Assembly: GCA_937928405.1 (NCBI GenBank)
Contig: CALFWZ010000048.1
Coordinates: 20,432 to 84,431 of the forward strand
Direction: 5' to 3'
Source: an uncultured Saprospiraceae bacterium
Lineage (GTDB): Bacteria > Bacteroidota > Bacteroidia > Chitinophagales > Saprospiraceae
DNA length: 64,000 nt
The notes beneath the pieces were generated by a model, which was given only the letters and a program-made list of their open reading frames with translations, searched no databases and was not told the origin of the DNA. Shown here in pieces: positions 9,214-17,474 of this stretch. The position numbers were made by a program, and so were the translations under genes. The stretch's first letter is position 1. Each line of letters opens with the position of its first letter.

Positions 9214-9477
9214 GGTGTGTAAATGTCAATGGAATACTAAGAGATTTATACCTCTTTGCAAGAAGTGAGTGCTAGATTTTTAACATTACTTTTGGATGAT
9301 ATGGTGGAAAATGGTAATTTAGTGTAGAGATAAGCGATATGTATGAAATAGTGGGTGGGAGGTGTGGATATGGGGTGTTCCATGGAAACAAAACAAACTT
9401 TTGGATTCATATATTAATTGAAACAAAATTGTAAACTTATTATCAAATGGAGAAATTCTATTTTTTAGGATATACAT
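9214..9477. other. Non-coding island sequence upstream of the TIR remnant
   Basis: AT-rich with several in-frame stops in every frame. I see no gene or clear regulatory site apart from possible leader sequence for the TIR remnant. Confidence 0.4.
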
Positions 9478-9781
9478 ATGTCATCTATAACTACTAATTT
9501 AAAATTCATAGCTTTTATTTCTTATAAGCATGCTGACTTGGGGAGAAGGCATGCTGTTGCCTTAGAAACTGCGCTAAAACGTTACGCTAAACCATTACTC
9601 TCTCCCTGTCAAAATTTTTAGAGATGAAAATATGGTACCAGATAATGACTTGTCCAAATTAATTACTAATGGTTTAGAATAATCAGAATACCTAATATTT
9701 ATTGCAGAAAAAAGAGCCGCATCTTCTAAATGGTGTTGCGATGAATTAGAATACTGGTGTAACACTTTAGGGAGAAAATAG
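9478..9781 (+). pseudogene. Degraded TIR-domain gene
   Basis: Starts ATG at 9478 and reads as a TIR domain beginning KFIAFISYKHADLGRRHA and running to RYAKPLL. A frameshift near 9598-9610 is needed to continue with VKIFRDENMVPDNDLSKLI. A TAA then interrupts what was probably LENSEY, after which LIFIAEKRAASSKW and CDELEYWC follow before a TAG. The order FISYKH, KIFRDE, SEYLIFIA, ASSKW and ELEYW is that of bacterial TIR effectors; the glutamate in the ELEYW region is where the NADase glutamate would lie. With a frameshift and an internal stop the gene cannot make a full protein. It lies just upstream of the ABC gene in the same direction. Confidence 0.8.
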
Positions 9782-9833
9782 CAGTTATAAAATAAAAAAA
9801 TTAAAGAATGATGACTTAGAAAGGTTATTTATA

Positions 9834-9956
9834 ATGGCCATGCATGAATCCATTAAACCACTGGTTGGAATCAGAGGTGCAGTAGATAGACTTCTAAGAA
9901 GTTTTGAAAAAGGAAAGTCTAGTATAAGATATACTGAAAAGGAAAGTGTATATTAA
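9834..9956 (+). pseudogene. Short open fragment, probably part of a lost gene
   Basis: An ATG at 9834 opens 40 codons (MAMHESIKPLVGIRGA to TEKESVY), and the same frame is open back to about 9785 without a start. The composition looks protein-like. It may be a remnant of the C-terminal part of the TIR gene or of another island gene. I do not recognise a domain. It ends 28 bases before the ABC gene. Confidence 0.35.
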
Positions 9957-9984
9957 TAAAAAATAAACTGACATAATTTGTCAT

Positions 9985-11271
9985 ATGGAACTAATTAATA
10001 ACAGAATAAAAGAGATAAAGAATTCTATAGCTAATGGCGATATAGAACAGGCAGTAATTAAGCTAACCTTTTTGACAGAAGATTTCGCTAACAACTTTCA
10101 TGAACAAGCAATCTTACTTCAAGGAGAGTATAGACGATTAAAAAAGAAAATAATTATTCAAGGCTATTCTGATAATGTCAGAAATATCGAAAACGAAATA
10201 GCTAGAAGAGCTTTATTAATGGCAGGCGAAATTGAGGGAAACATTCAAACAGAATCTACATTCAGTAAAACCATTAAAAGAAAAATCACTAATGATAGAA
10301 TAATATTTTATGATGAAATTTCTTCTCCAACCCAAGAAAAAATGCTATTTGTTAAAGGTGAAAAAATTGAAAAGAAGTTTAACAGCTTTCATTTGAAACC
10401 TATTGATTTTGACTTGAAGAGTGGTGAAATCACTACAGTAACAGGCGTTAATGGAAGTGGGAAAAGTACTTTGTTGAAGATTATAGCTGGACAATTAAAA
10501 AATACTGAAGGAAAATTAGCTTTCTTTTTTGATAACCAAAATAGTTGGCGTACAATAAAAAAAAACATTGGTTATCTTCCGCAATTACATGTAACTCCAC
10601 CCAGAATTAAGACAAAAAACTTACTCAATTATACTGCAAAAATGTATAGGATCCCTAAACTTATCATACCGAAATTAATCAATGAATACCTTATTAGACT
10701 TGGGCTACAAAATGAAGCTGATAAATACTTATCAGAATTATCACAAGGATTTCGTCTTCGGGTAGAATTAGTAAGAATTCTAATGTTAAGACCTAAAATA
10801 CTAATCCTGGATGAGCCTCTAGCTAATTTAGATTTTATCACAAGGCATATTTTTATTGACGATATACGAAATTTTACAAATTCAATTAGCTACCCATTAA
10901 CAACTATAATATCATCGCATAATATAGAAGACATAGAAATTGTTTCTGACAATTATATCATCTTAGATTCAGGAAAAACTTTATTTTCAGGTTCAAAGAA
11001 AAAATTTAAATCGCTGATAGAAAATAATATTTTTGAGTTAGTTACTGATGAAGACATAAATAAACTAACCAAACAGTTAACGAAACTTTCCAAAACTATA
11101 AAACTACATCAGTTTGGTACTTTCCAAATAATTGAGACTAAACAGTCAATTAACCTACAAAAATTATTAGATGTTTTAAGCCAGGGAGATATAAAAATAA
11201 AGCATATTCAAGAAGTATCTTTAAATAGTAAGTCTCTATTAGTAAAAAATTACATTGATAAATTTAAATAA
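9985..11271 (+). CDS. ABC ATPase with N-terminal effector-associated (EAD11-like) domain
   Basis: 428 residues. Residues 1-85 are a helical domain with the pattern of effector-associated domains in bacterial conflict proteins (my best match by eye is EAD11): IKNSIANGDIEQAV, QAILLQGEYRRLKKK, NIENEIARRALL. Residues ~125-350 are a complete ABC ATPase: Walker A GVNGSGKST (154-162), a Q-loop near LPQL, signature LSQGF (252-256), Walker B LILDEP (273-278) and switch H312 in SSHNIED. The C-terminal ~80 residues resemble the accessory tail of exporter-type ATPases. No transmembrane segment. The next gene starts 6 bases later and encodes a membrane protein, so they likely form one transporter-like or signalling complex. 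An ABC ATPase with such an adaptor domain is unusual; I infer a defence or conflict role. Confidence 0.85.
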   Translation: MELINNRIKEIKNSIANGDIEQAVIKLTFLTEDFANNFHEQAILLQGEYRRLKKKIIIQGYSDNVRNIENEIARRALLMAGEIEGNIQTESTFSKTIKRKITNDRIIFYDEISSPTQEKMLFVKGEKIEKKFNSFHLKPIDFDLKSGEITTVTGVNGSGKSTLLKIIAGQLKNTEGKLAFFFDNQNSWRTIKKNIGYLPQLHVTPPRIKTKNLLNYTAKMYRIPKLIIPKLINEYLIRLGLQNEADKYLSELSQGFRLRVELVRILMLRPKILILDEPLANLDFITRHIFIDDIRNFTNSISYPLTTIISSHNIEDIEIVSDNYIILDSGKTLFSGSKKKFKSLIENNIFELVTDEDINKLTKQLTKLSKTIKLHQFGTFQIIETKQSINLQKLLDVLSQGDIKIKHIQEVSLNSKSLLVKNYIDKFK

Positions 11272-11277
11272 TTAGTC

Positions 11278-12393
11278 TTGGAAAAACTATTGAACCTAAT
11301 AGAAAAAAAATATACGAAATGTATAATCAAATTTAAGGAGAAAATTGCTTTAAACCTTCCTCTATCATGGAGCAGAGGACATTTTGACATTTTCTTTAAA
11401 GGTTTTATACTTTCAACTTTTATATCTTTAATATTCATTGGAATAATTGCGATTAGATCTACTGAAATTTATGAAATTCCCGAACATACTTATAACTTCA
11501 CAAGAGTAGTAGTATTTTGTACCTTCTCAGTAGTATTTTATTTTATTTACTTCCTAAAAGTGATTAATTGGAGGCCAAAAGCAGCTTATTTCAATTCCGA
11601 ATTGTTTAATATTGTTGAGGAGACTAAAAGTAATATTACAAAAGTCATTCTTTGTTTGATAATCTCATTAATTTTTATAATAACAGATTGTATTACGAAA
11701 AGAAACTTTGTTTTAATAGATGAACAAACAACAATCAAAAACGATTTTATAAATCAAATTTCTTCTTCTATTAACTTTGAGTTTTTTTACTTAACTACAA
11801 AAGAAAATAAAAGTAGAGAAGCTGCAATATCTATATTACAAGATTCTGCAATGCTCGCTATTAATAATAGGTATCCAAACCTAATTAATAAAATTACAAT
11901 CAAAGAAATTATATCTGATACATTGTTAAAGGATACAACCAAGCTTATCGAATGGTTTTTATATTCAAAATATTATCTCGGCAAAGAAGTTAGGTCTATA
12001 GTTCTTGATAATAAATATTCCAATATATTCAGATTAAGTACAGAAGAATGGTCAAGATACTCGAACTCTATTGTTGACATAAAATTAAATGAAATAAAAA
12101 ACAATATGGATTTTAACATAGCATATCCAATATTTATTACAATAATATTTTTGCCTACGCTTATTTTTTTCTCAAATTTAGATGGCAATAAGTATCTAGA
12201 TAATAAGAATACAGTGAAAGATTTTCACGTTATTTTCGCTAGTATTATGATCAGTTTTATAATATTATATATAATTATTTTTGAATATCAATCATTGTTA
12301 AAAGGGTTAATTGTTTATACATTAGAATACATGTTTATATTTCCTTTATTATCAAAAAGGTTAGCTGATCTAGGTGCTATTCCAAATGAATAG
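11278..12393 (+). CDS. Multi-span membrane protein partnered with the EAD-ABC ATPase
   Basis: 371 residues, start TTG at 11278; no in-frame ATG occurs near the start, and the TTG lies 6 bases after the ABC stop, so translation is probably coupled. Hydrophobic segments are near residues 42-60, 74-94, 117-137, 283-301, 318-337 and 343-360. A long polar region (~140-280) lies between the third and fourth and could face either side. The layout (three helices, large loop, three helices) resembles permease subunits of ABC-2-type exporters, but I recognise no family motif. It is AT-rich like the ABC gene. By position it is the membrane subunit of that ATPase; substrate or trigger is unknown. Confidence 0.75.
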   Translation: MEKLLNLIEKKYTKCIIKFKEKIALNLPLSWSRGHFDIFFKGFILSTFISLIFIGIIAIRSTEIYEIPEHTYNFTRVVVFCTFSVVFYFIYFLKVINWRPKAAYFNSELFNIVEETKSNITKVILCLIISLIFIITDCITKRNFVLIDEQTTIKNDFINQISSSINFEFFYLTTKENKSREAAISILQDSAMLAINNRYPNLINKITIKEIISDTLLKDTTKLIEWFLYSKYYLGKEVRSIVLDNKYSNIFRLSTEEWSRYSNSIVDIKLNEIKNNMDFNIAYPIFITIIFLPTLIFFSNLDGNKYLDNKNTVKDFHVIFASIMISFIILYIIIFEYQSLLKGLIVYTLEYMFIFPLLSKRLADLGAIPNE

Positions 12394-12450
12394 CATTTTA
12401 ATCATTAGATAAGTTAAAAACGACCACCAATGAAAAATACCCCCTTTGAC

Positions 12451-12637
12451 AATACAACTTACACCTTCCTCTATTCAAAAAAACGTCGTCGCTCGTTTAC
12501 ACGTCACGTGTAGATACGAAAACTTGTACAAATATTTCCTATTTAAATTTAGAGATCTAAACTATTGGGTACTACCCATTCCTTTCAATATAAGCCATTG
12601 CATAATCCACCTTCTCCGGTCCCATTCTACCATCCAA
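12451..12637 (-). repeat. Direct repeat, proximal copy: recQ 3' end and 3' flank
   Basis: Partner of 8896-9083. It covers the last 21 codons of intact recQ, its TAG stop (12572-12574) and about 120 bases downstream. It contains the 15-base palindrome TACACGTCACGTGTA at 12498-12512. The two copies bracket the TIR/ABC island, about 3.4 kb of sequence. Confidence 0.85.
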
Positions 12638-14722
12638 CGCCGCGATCACATCCTTTCTTCTAATCGGATCCGGTAAATTTTCCATGAGTTCCAAAATCTG
12701 TTTGAGTTCCGTCTTCGAAATCAATCTTTTTAATTCTACGTCCGCACCGCTGGCATAAAGATGGGCCAAGCGACTACTCACTTCTTCGGGCGTTAATTTT
12801 TGTAGCATGGCAATTTCTACGATGGGAAGTCCACGTTTTAGCAATTGAATCATCGCCGTGGATTGTTCATCCAAGGAAGGGGCGACGTTCAGTTTACCAC
12901 CGCCTTGCGCTGCTTGATAGCGAGCAATGGCTCGCATAAAGATCGGACCATATTGTTCCATTTTTACATCACCGACACCGCTGATCTCCCGAAAGTCAAC
13001 TTCTGTAACCGGAAGCTCCGCAGCCATCTCTTGTAAGGTCGCATCGGAAAAAACAATATACGGAGGAATTCCTTTTTTACGTGCCAAGTCTTTACGTAAT
13101 TGTCGTAAGACCTTAAATAAATCATTCTTAACGCGATTTCGTTTTTTCTCAACTTTGACTTCTCGTTTGCTTTTTTCTCGACGTTCTTTTACTTCCGCCA
13201 TTCTGGCCAGTTGGATTTTTTTCTTACCAAACAAAACCCGTTGTGCTTCTTCCGTTAGCCGAAGGACATGGTGATGATCGTAGGCAATTTCCAATAAGCC
13301 GAGATTGATAATTTGTTGGATTAAGTATTGCCAATCTCGACTACTTATATCTGCTCCTGCGCCATAGGTTTTGATTTTGTCATATCCGCGCTCTAGCACT
13401 TCTCGTCGGCGAGATCCTCGCAAAATATCAATCAGTAAATTTACGCCGATCCGTTCTTTGGCTCGGGCTACCGCAGATAATGCTTTTTGTGCAATGATGG
13501 TTCCGTCAAAAAGGCTGGGAGGATTTTTACAGATATCACAGTTGCCACAATTCTCGCCGAGATTTTCACTAAAATAATTGAGTAATATTTTTCTACGACA
13601 GATCAACGCTTCGGCGTACTGCTGCATCCGTTCGAGTTTCGCTAGCTGAATACTTTCTTGCTCGCTGACATTTTTTTCGATGATATCTCGTAAGGTCATC
13701 ACATCACTATAAGAATAAAACAACAAGGTATCGGCTGGTGCGCCGTCTCGTCCTGCTCGTCCAATTTCTTGATAATAACCTTCTAAATTTTTTGGTAAAT
13801 TATAATGAATCACCCAACGTACATTTGATTTATCGATGCCCATTCCGAAAGCAATGGTCGCACAGACGATAGGAATTTTATCATTAATAAAATCCGTCTG
13901 AACACTATTTCGTTCGCGACTGGTCATTCCGGCGTGGTAATAATCCGCGTGGTATCCGGCACCAGATAATTTACGAGCCAGCGATTCACAACCTTTCCGA
14001 CTTAGACAGTAAATGATCCCAGAGGTATTTCTTCTTTTACGAACAAACTGGACAATCTGCTCGTAGCGTTTTTGTCCCGGACTCACGGTTAAACTAAGAT
14101 TGGGACGATCAAAAGACGAGATAAAAACATGTGGATTTTCTAGTCCTAATTGTGCGGTAATATCTCGACGGGTAATCTTATCGGCCGTTGCGGTGAGGGC
14201 GATGACGGGAATATCTGGAAAGGTCTTTTTTAAGAATTTCATCTGCGTATATTCCGGACGAAAATCATGTCCCCAAGAGGAAATACAATGCGCCTCATCA
14301 ATCGCAAAAAGATTAACCGCGCCTTGTCGCAGAATGGGTAGAAAATTGGGAGAAAGCATCTTTTCGGGCGAGACGTAGAGTAGTTTAATTTCGCCATGAT
14401 AAATTTCATTCTCGATGGTTGTTTGCTCGTCGAGCGTTTGAGAACTGTTTAGAAAGGCAGCTGAAATTCCGTTGGCCTTAAGTCCTTCTACCTGATCTTT
14501 CATTAAAGAGATCAAAGGCGATACCACCACCGCCATTCCCTCCATTGTAATGGCTGGAATTTGAAAACACATCGACTTTCCTCCACCCGTCGGCATCAAC
14601 ACCAATGTATCTCTTTTGTCATATACGCCCTGAATAATTTCTTCCTGTCCAGGACGAAAATTATCGTATCCAAAATATTTTTTGAGTGCGATACGAGCTT
14701 GATCAAGTTGAGCGGTGGCCAT
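12572..14722 (-). CDS. recQ: ATP-dependent DNA helicase RecQ
   Basis: A 3'-to-5' superfamily 2 helicase of 716 residues acting in recombination and fork repair. Motif I is PTGGGKS (44-50), motif II is the DEAH box in IDEAHCISSWGHDFRPEY, motif III ALTATA, motif VI QEIGRAGRDG. These are followed by the RecQ zinc cysteines (C-RRK...C-GNC-DIC), the winged-helix RQC region and an HRDC domain (roughly 525-605). A further ~110-residue C-terminal helix-turn-helix-like region (QLLKRGLPIVEIAML) ends the protein, as in Bacteroidota RecQ. All catalytic motifs are intact. The last codons are duplicated at 9018-9083, so its 3' end borders the ABC island. Confidence 0.95.
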   Translation of the reverse strand: MATAQLDQARIALKKYFGYDNFRPGQEEIIQGVYDKRDTLVLMPTGGGKSMCFQIPAITMEGMAVVVSPLISLMKDQVEGLKANGISAAFLNSSQTLDEQTTIENEIYHGEIKLLYVSPEKMLSPNFLPILRQGAVNLFAIDEAHCISSWGHDFRPEYTQMKFLKKTFPDIPVIALTATADKITRRDITAQLGLENPHVFISSFDRPNLSLTVSPGQKRYEQIVQFVRKRRNTSGIIYCLSRKGCESLARKLSGAGYHADYYHAGMTSRERNSVQTDFINDKIPIVCATIAFGMGIDKSNVRWVIHYNLPKNLEGYYQEIGRAGRDGAPADTLLFYSYSDVMTLRDIIEKNVSEQESIQLAKLERMQQYAEALICRRKILLNYFSENLGENCGNCDICKNPPSLFDGTIIAQKALSAVARAKERIGVNLLIDILRGSRRREVLERGYDKIKTYGAGADISSRDWQYLIQQIINLGLLEIAYDHHHVLRLTEEAQRVLFGKKKIQLARMAEVKERREKSKREVKVEKKRNRVKNDLFKVLRQLRKDLARKKGIPPYIVFSDATLQEMAAELPVTEVDFREISGVGDVKMEQYGPIFMRAIARYQAAQGGGKLNVAPSLDEQSTAMIQLLKRGLPIVEIAMLQKLTPEEVSSRLAHLYASGADVELKRLISKTELKQILELMENLPDPIRRKDVIAALDGRMGPEKVDYAMAYIERNG

Positions 14723-14732
14723 AGATTAATAG

Positions 14733-14750
14733 TCTAGAATAAAGTCTAAT
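14733..14750. repeat. TAGAATAAAGTCTA-type intergenic motif
   Basis: CTAGAATAAAGTCTAA lies just upstream of recQ. The same motif is at 6117-6131, 17128-17141 (reverse), 17284-17297 (one base changed) and 20668-20681. TAGA and TCTA arms make it an imperfect palindrome. Confidence 0.5.
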
Positions 14751-14848
14751 GATGGTAATTCCCAAAATAAAGTTGGGAGATCTCCACAAATTTAAACAAA
14801 ATGTGGGAAAATAGGAAAATTTAAGAATTTGCCGCTGAAGTATTTTGA

Positions 14849-16348
14849 TTAATCACATAATTCCAAAATGATGGAAAGGAGATATTCGTAAGGAACAATT
14901 TCGAAGGTAGAGATTTGGTTGGCCTCTTCTAGCGGCATGGCTTTTAATTTTTTGAGATCAGGTTCTGCGTATCGTAAAAAACGGGTTTTGTTAAATTCGG
15001 CAGCAATTAAGTGTAGTAGAATATTAGCAAAGCAGTTACTTCGGTAATATTCATCTTTTCGTAGGTAGCGACTAGAATATTGTTTTAGCGCATTTTGTCG
15101 ATCAATCACATAATTATAATTTTTACGACCCAAGGCGATCAAAATTTGTAAGACATGGATGTCGATATTATATCCTCTTTTATCTTTTGAAAAAGCAGGC
15201 GTTTCATTTAGGAATTTACCCAATCTGAAGCGGGGTAGTGGATGTTCTGGATCCTGAGGGATTTTACCAATCAAGTTTAGTAGATAAAGATAGGCGTGTA
15301 TAAGCTGATAGGTTTCTTGAATTCCAATGCCTTGAAATGCCAACTTCGAATTTTTTAAAACAGGGTAAAAATCAGCAGGAATTTTGGAAAATTGTTCGGT
15401 GTATATTAGATAAATTAGTTGATACTGTTTGGAGGTAAACCAGTTGATGGAAGCTTTGGTAATTAATTGATCGCATTCAATACCAGCGGCTTTGGCTTCT
15501 GGAAACTGACTCAGCTGAAGATGTGCTGAAAGTTTTCGCAACATAAAACTACCGATTTGATTACGGAGGTTAAAAGGTTTAGCACGAAGCTTTTGAATGG
15601 CCGTATCGCAAGATTTGATTAAATTTTTAGGATCGTGTGTGATTTCATATCGAATGTTATGCACAAAATAAGCAAAGACGATAAAGCTATGTGTTTCGAT
15701 TTTTAATTGTATTTGCTCGAGTTGCTTACTAAATTTTTCTGCTAGCAGCATACCAGCTTTATTATCCGACTTAGAAAAGGCATAGGGTAGCACAATCTTT
15801 TCGTATAAAGATTCAGCCAATAATACTTTTTCTAAAGTTACAAAATGATCGGCGACTAATTGATCATAATACTCAAATTCCTTTTGACTACCTTTCATAG
15901 TTGCTGAGTAGAGCCTCAACAACCGACTGAGATCTAGGACGATTTCTGTAAACTCAAAACGCAGGGCCTTTTTTAAGGTTTTTACAGCTATATAATGAGC
16001 GCTTTCGCGCATTCCTTTTCCAAATAAAATCCGTACGGCGCCCCAGTTTTTATGACACTGAAAATAGGCCTTCTGAATGTCGGAGTAGGCATTGCTCTTG
16101 TATTCAATTAAAAATAATCGGTCAATTAATTTTTGTTTGAACCTTGATTTTAGCTTTCGATAATTCGCAGGAGGGACTCCTTTTTTTACAAAATAAGCGG
16201 TTGCTTCTTCATCTGTCTGGAAGGAGCCATCTTTTAATCCTGCAAAGAATAATTCAGTATTAGAGGATGGTTTAGAACTACCCACAGAAAATTTCTCCAC
16301 TTTCTTATAGGAATCGAATAAAGTTACTATCTCTCGTAAGAAGCGCAT
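14849..16348 (-). CDS. Conserved helical (TPR-like) protein of unknown function
   Basis: 499 residues, no signal peptide and no membrane segment, so probably cytoplasmic. It is almost all helical by composition, with many paired aromatic/leucine positions of alpha-solenoid type. It starts with MRFLREIVTLFDSYKKVEKF and includes a motif LKSRFKQKLIDRLFLIEYK near residue 85 that looks like a small N-terminal DNA- or protein-contact unit. Its size and plan resemble the 466-residue protein at 39656-41056 (N-terminal region, then helical repeats), but the sequences are only loosely alike. I do not recognise a named family and suggest no function. Confidence 0.7.
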   Translation of the reverse strand: MRFLREIVTLFDSYKKVEKFSVGSSKPSSNTELFFAGLKDGSFQTDEEATAYFVKKGVPPANYRKLKSRFKQKLIDRLFLIEYKSNAYSDIQKAYFQCHKNWGAVRILFGKGMRESAHYIAVKTLKKALRFEFTEIVLDLSRLLRLYSATMKGSQKEFEYYDQLVADHFVTLEKVLLAESLYEKIVLPYAFSKSDNKAGMLLAEKFSKQLEQIQLKIETHSFIVFAYFVHNIRYEITHDPKNLIKSCDTAIQKLRAKPFNLRNQIGSFMLRKLSAHLQLSQFPEAKAAGIECDQLITKASINWFTSKQYQLIYLIYTEQFSKIPADFYPVLKNSKLAFQGIGIQETYQLIHAYLYLLNLIGKIPQDPEHPLPRFRLGKFLNETPAFSKDKRGYNIDIHVLQILIALGRKNYNYVIDRQNALKQYSSRYLRKDEYYRSNCFANILLHLIAAEFNKTRFLRYAEPDLKKLKAMPLEEANQISTFEIVPYEYLLSIILELCD

Positions 16349-16966
16349 TTGAGTATTTTTAAAAAGCGGTTATGTTAGTTTAAAGTTTAAATGTTTGATT
16401 ATTAGGTTTTTAAATTAAAATTAATAGTTGAATATACTAAATATTGAGGTCACAAAATAAGTTTTCTGTTTATATATTGTTTTTTTAATCATTTATCTTG
16501 CTTTCAGATTTAAACCTTTCGTTTATATTTCAATAAAATCTATTTAAAAGAAAAACACGCCTAAACAAAAGACCCCCTAAACAAAAGAAGACACCCTTTA
16601 GGTGCCTGCTGTACTAACTTATACACTTAGTATATACTAGTCAGCAGTTTGTTTGGGGTATTTATTGTGGTACCATAGCGTGTCATTTTGCACTTCGCAT
16701 CTCTTACTTGTATTAGTAAGAGAAGCCAACCCTCTGCACACTTTATAAATACTGATCAGCCTCAAGATTGGAATAATCTGTAGTTTTTACCAGCAAAACA
16801 GATATTTAAAATTATTAATAAGTAATTGAAAATTAATATTTTAATTAAAAGTAAATCTTAAAATGAATAAATTATAAGGTCGCAAATGCCATCTAATTGT
16901 TTTGTTATAACTAATTTTCAACGATAGCTTTGGAGTAAAATTTAATCACTTCAAAACCTTTAGTTT
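16349..16966. other. AT-rich intergenic region with hairpins
   Basis: No convincing gene. It contains a perfect 9-bp hairpin, TCTCTTACT (16700-16708) and AGTAAGAGA (16715-16723) with a 6-base loop. A second possible pairing is GCTGTACTA near 16607 with TAGTCAGCAG near 16638. GC rises locally at 16560-16760 within very AT-rich flanks, which would fit a structured RNA or a mobile remnant; neither is proved. Confidence 0.4.
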
Positions 16967-17101
16967 ATGTTGACATTAATAATCACCCTACTCCTACAAC
17001 TAGGAACCATTACTACCGCCTCTGATTTTAACCCAGCAGAGTACAACGAACAAGCGAACACTTACGAAGGTATTATTATTAAAGATGAAATTGTTTATTA
17101 A
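16967..17101 (+). CDS. Possible 44-residue secreted or membrane peptide
   Basis: ATG at 16967 to TAA at 17099-17101. The peptide starts with a strongly hydrophobic stretch (MLTLIITLLLQLGTITTA) like a signal or single membrane segment, then a polar acidic tail (NPAEYNEQANTYEG, KDEIVY). It is too short to recognise. It stands alone in a 1.1-kb gap. The signal-like start is the only support beyond the open frame. Confidence 0.35.
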   Translation: MLTLIITLLLQLGTITTASDFNPAEYNEQANTYEGIIIKDEIVY

Positions 17102-17127
17102 TTTCTTCTCTAGTTTTTTCTGAAAAA

Positions 17128-17299
17128 TAGACTTTATTCTATAATTTTTTGTAAAGAAATCAAATAGATATTTTTGATTATATCGAAGTTCTTTTTTGAG
17201 TGCGTCCCGAAGGCTTTTAGGACGGACGAAAAAAAACTGGTGAGATGGACAAAAAGATCATTTGAGAGCATATAAATTATTTTAAAATAAAGTCTAATA
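17128..17299. repeat. Repeat motif pair, including 34-bp repeat copy 2 (17266-17299)
   Basis: TAGACTTTATTCTA at 17128-17141 is the reverse complement of the recurring TAGAATAAAGTCTA. The longer 34-bp unit at 17266-17299 matches 6100-6133 with one change. The two motifs face each other across ~125 bases of non-coding DNA. Confidence 0.55.
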
Positions 17300-17300
17300 C

Positions 17301-17337
17301 ACTCGTTCATCTTCTTGTAAGATGAGCGAGTATGTTT
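17301..17337. terminator. Hairpin with short T-tract
   Basis: ACTCGTTCATCTT (17301-17313) pairs with AAGATGAGCGAGT (17319-17331), one G-T wobble, 5-base loop, followed by ATGTTTTTA. It could end a transcript from the small upstream ORF or be the end of a repeat element that starts at 17266. Confidence 0.5.
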
Positions 17338-17443
17338 TTATAGCTTGGACTTTTTAATAGACTCTAATGAATGTGGAAGTTAAAAATTAAAATTTAGTTT
17401 TAATTACTGATTTAGATAATCTTCTTATTTTATCTGCTTAGTG

Positions 17444-17451
17444 TATATTTG
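17444..17451 (+). promoter_or_regulatory. Candidate -7 box for the serB-serA fusion gene
   Basis: TATATTTG matches TAnnTTTG and lies 23 bases before the ATG at 17475. No clear TTTG is at the expected -33 position, so support is partial. Confidence 0.35.
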
Positions 17452-17474
17452 CCACTAAAATAATATACACCGTT

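Noticed and set aside
12446..12676. 76-codon plus-strand ORF across the recQ 3' end
   Set aside because: It overlaps the real recQ codons on the other strand and the duplicated flank; no domain or start signal supports it.
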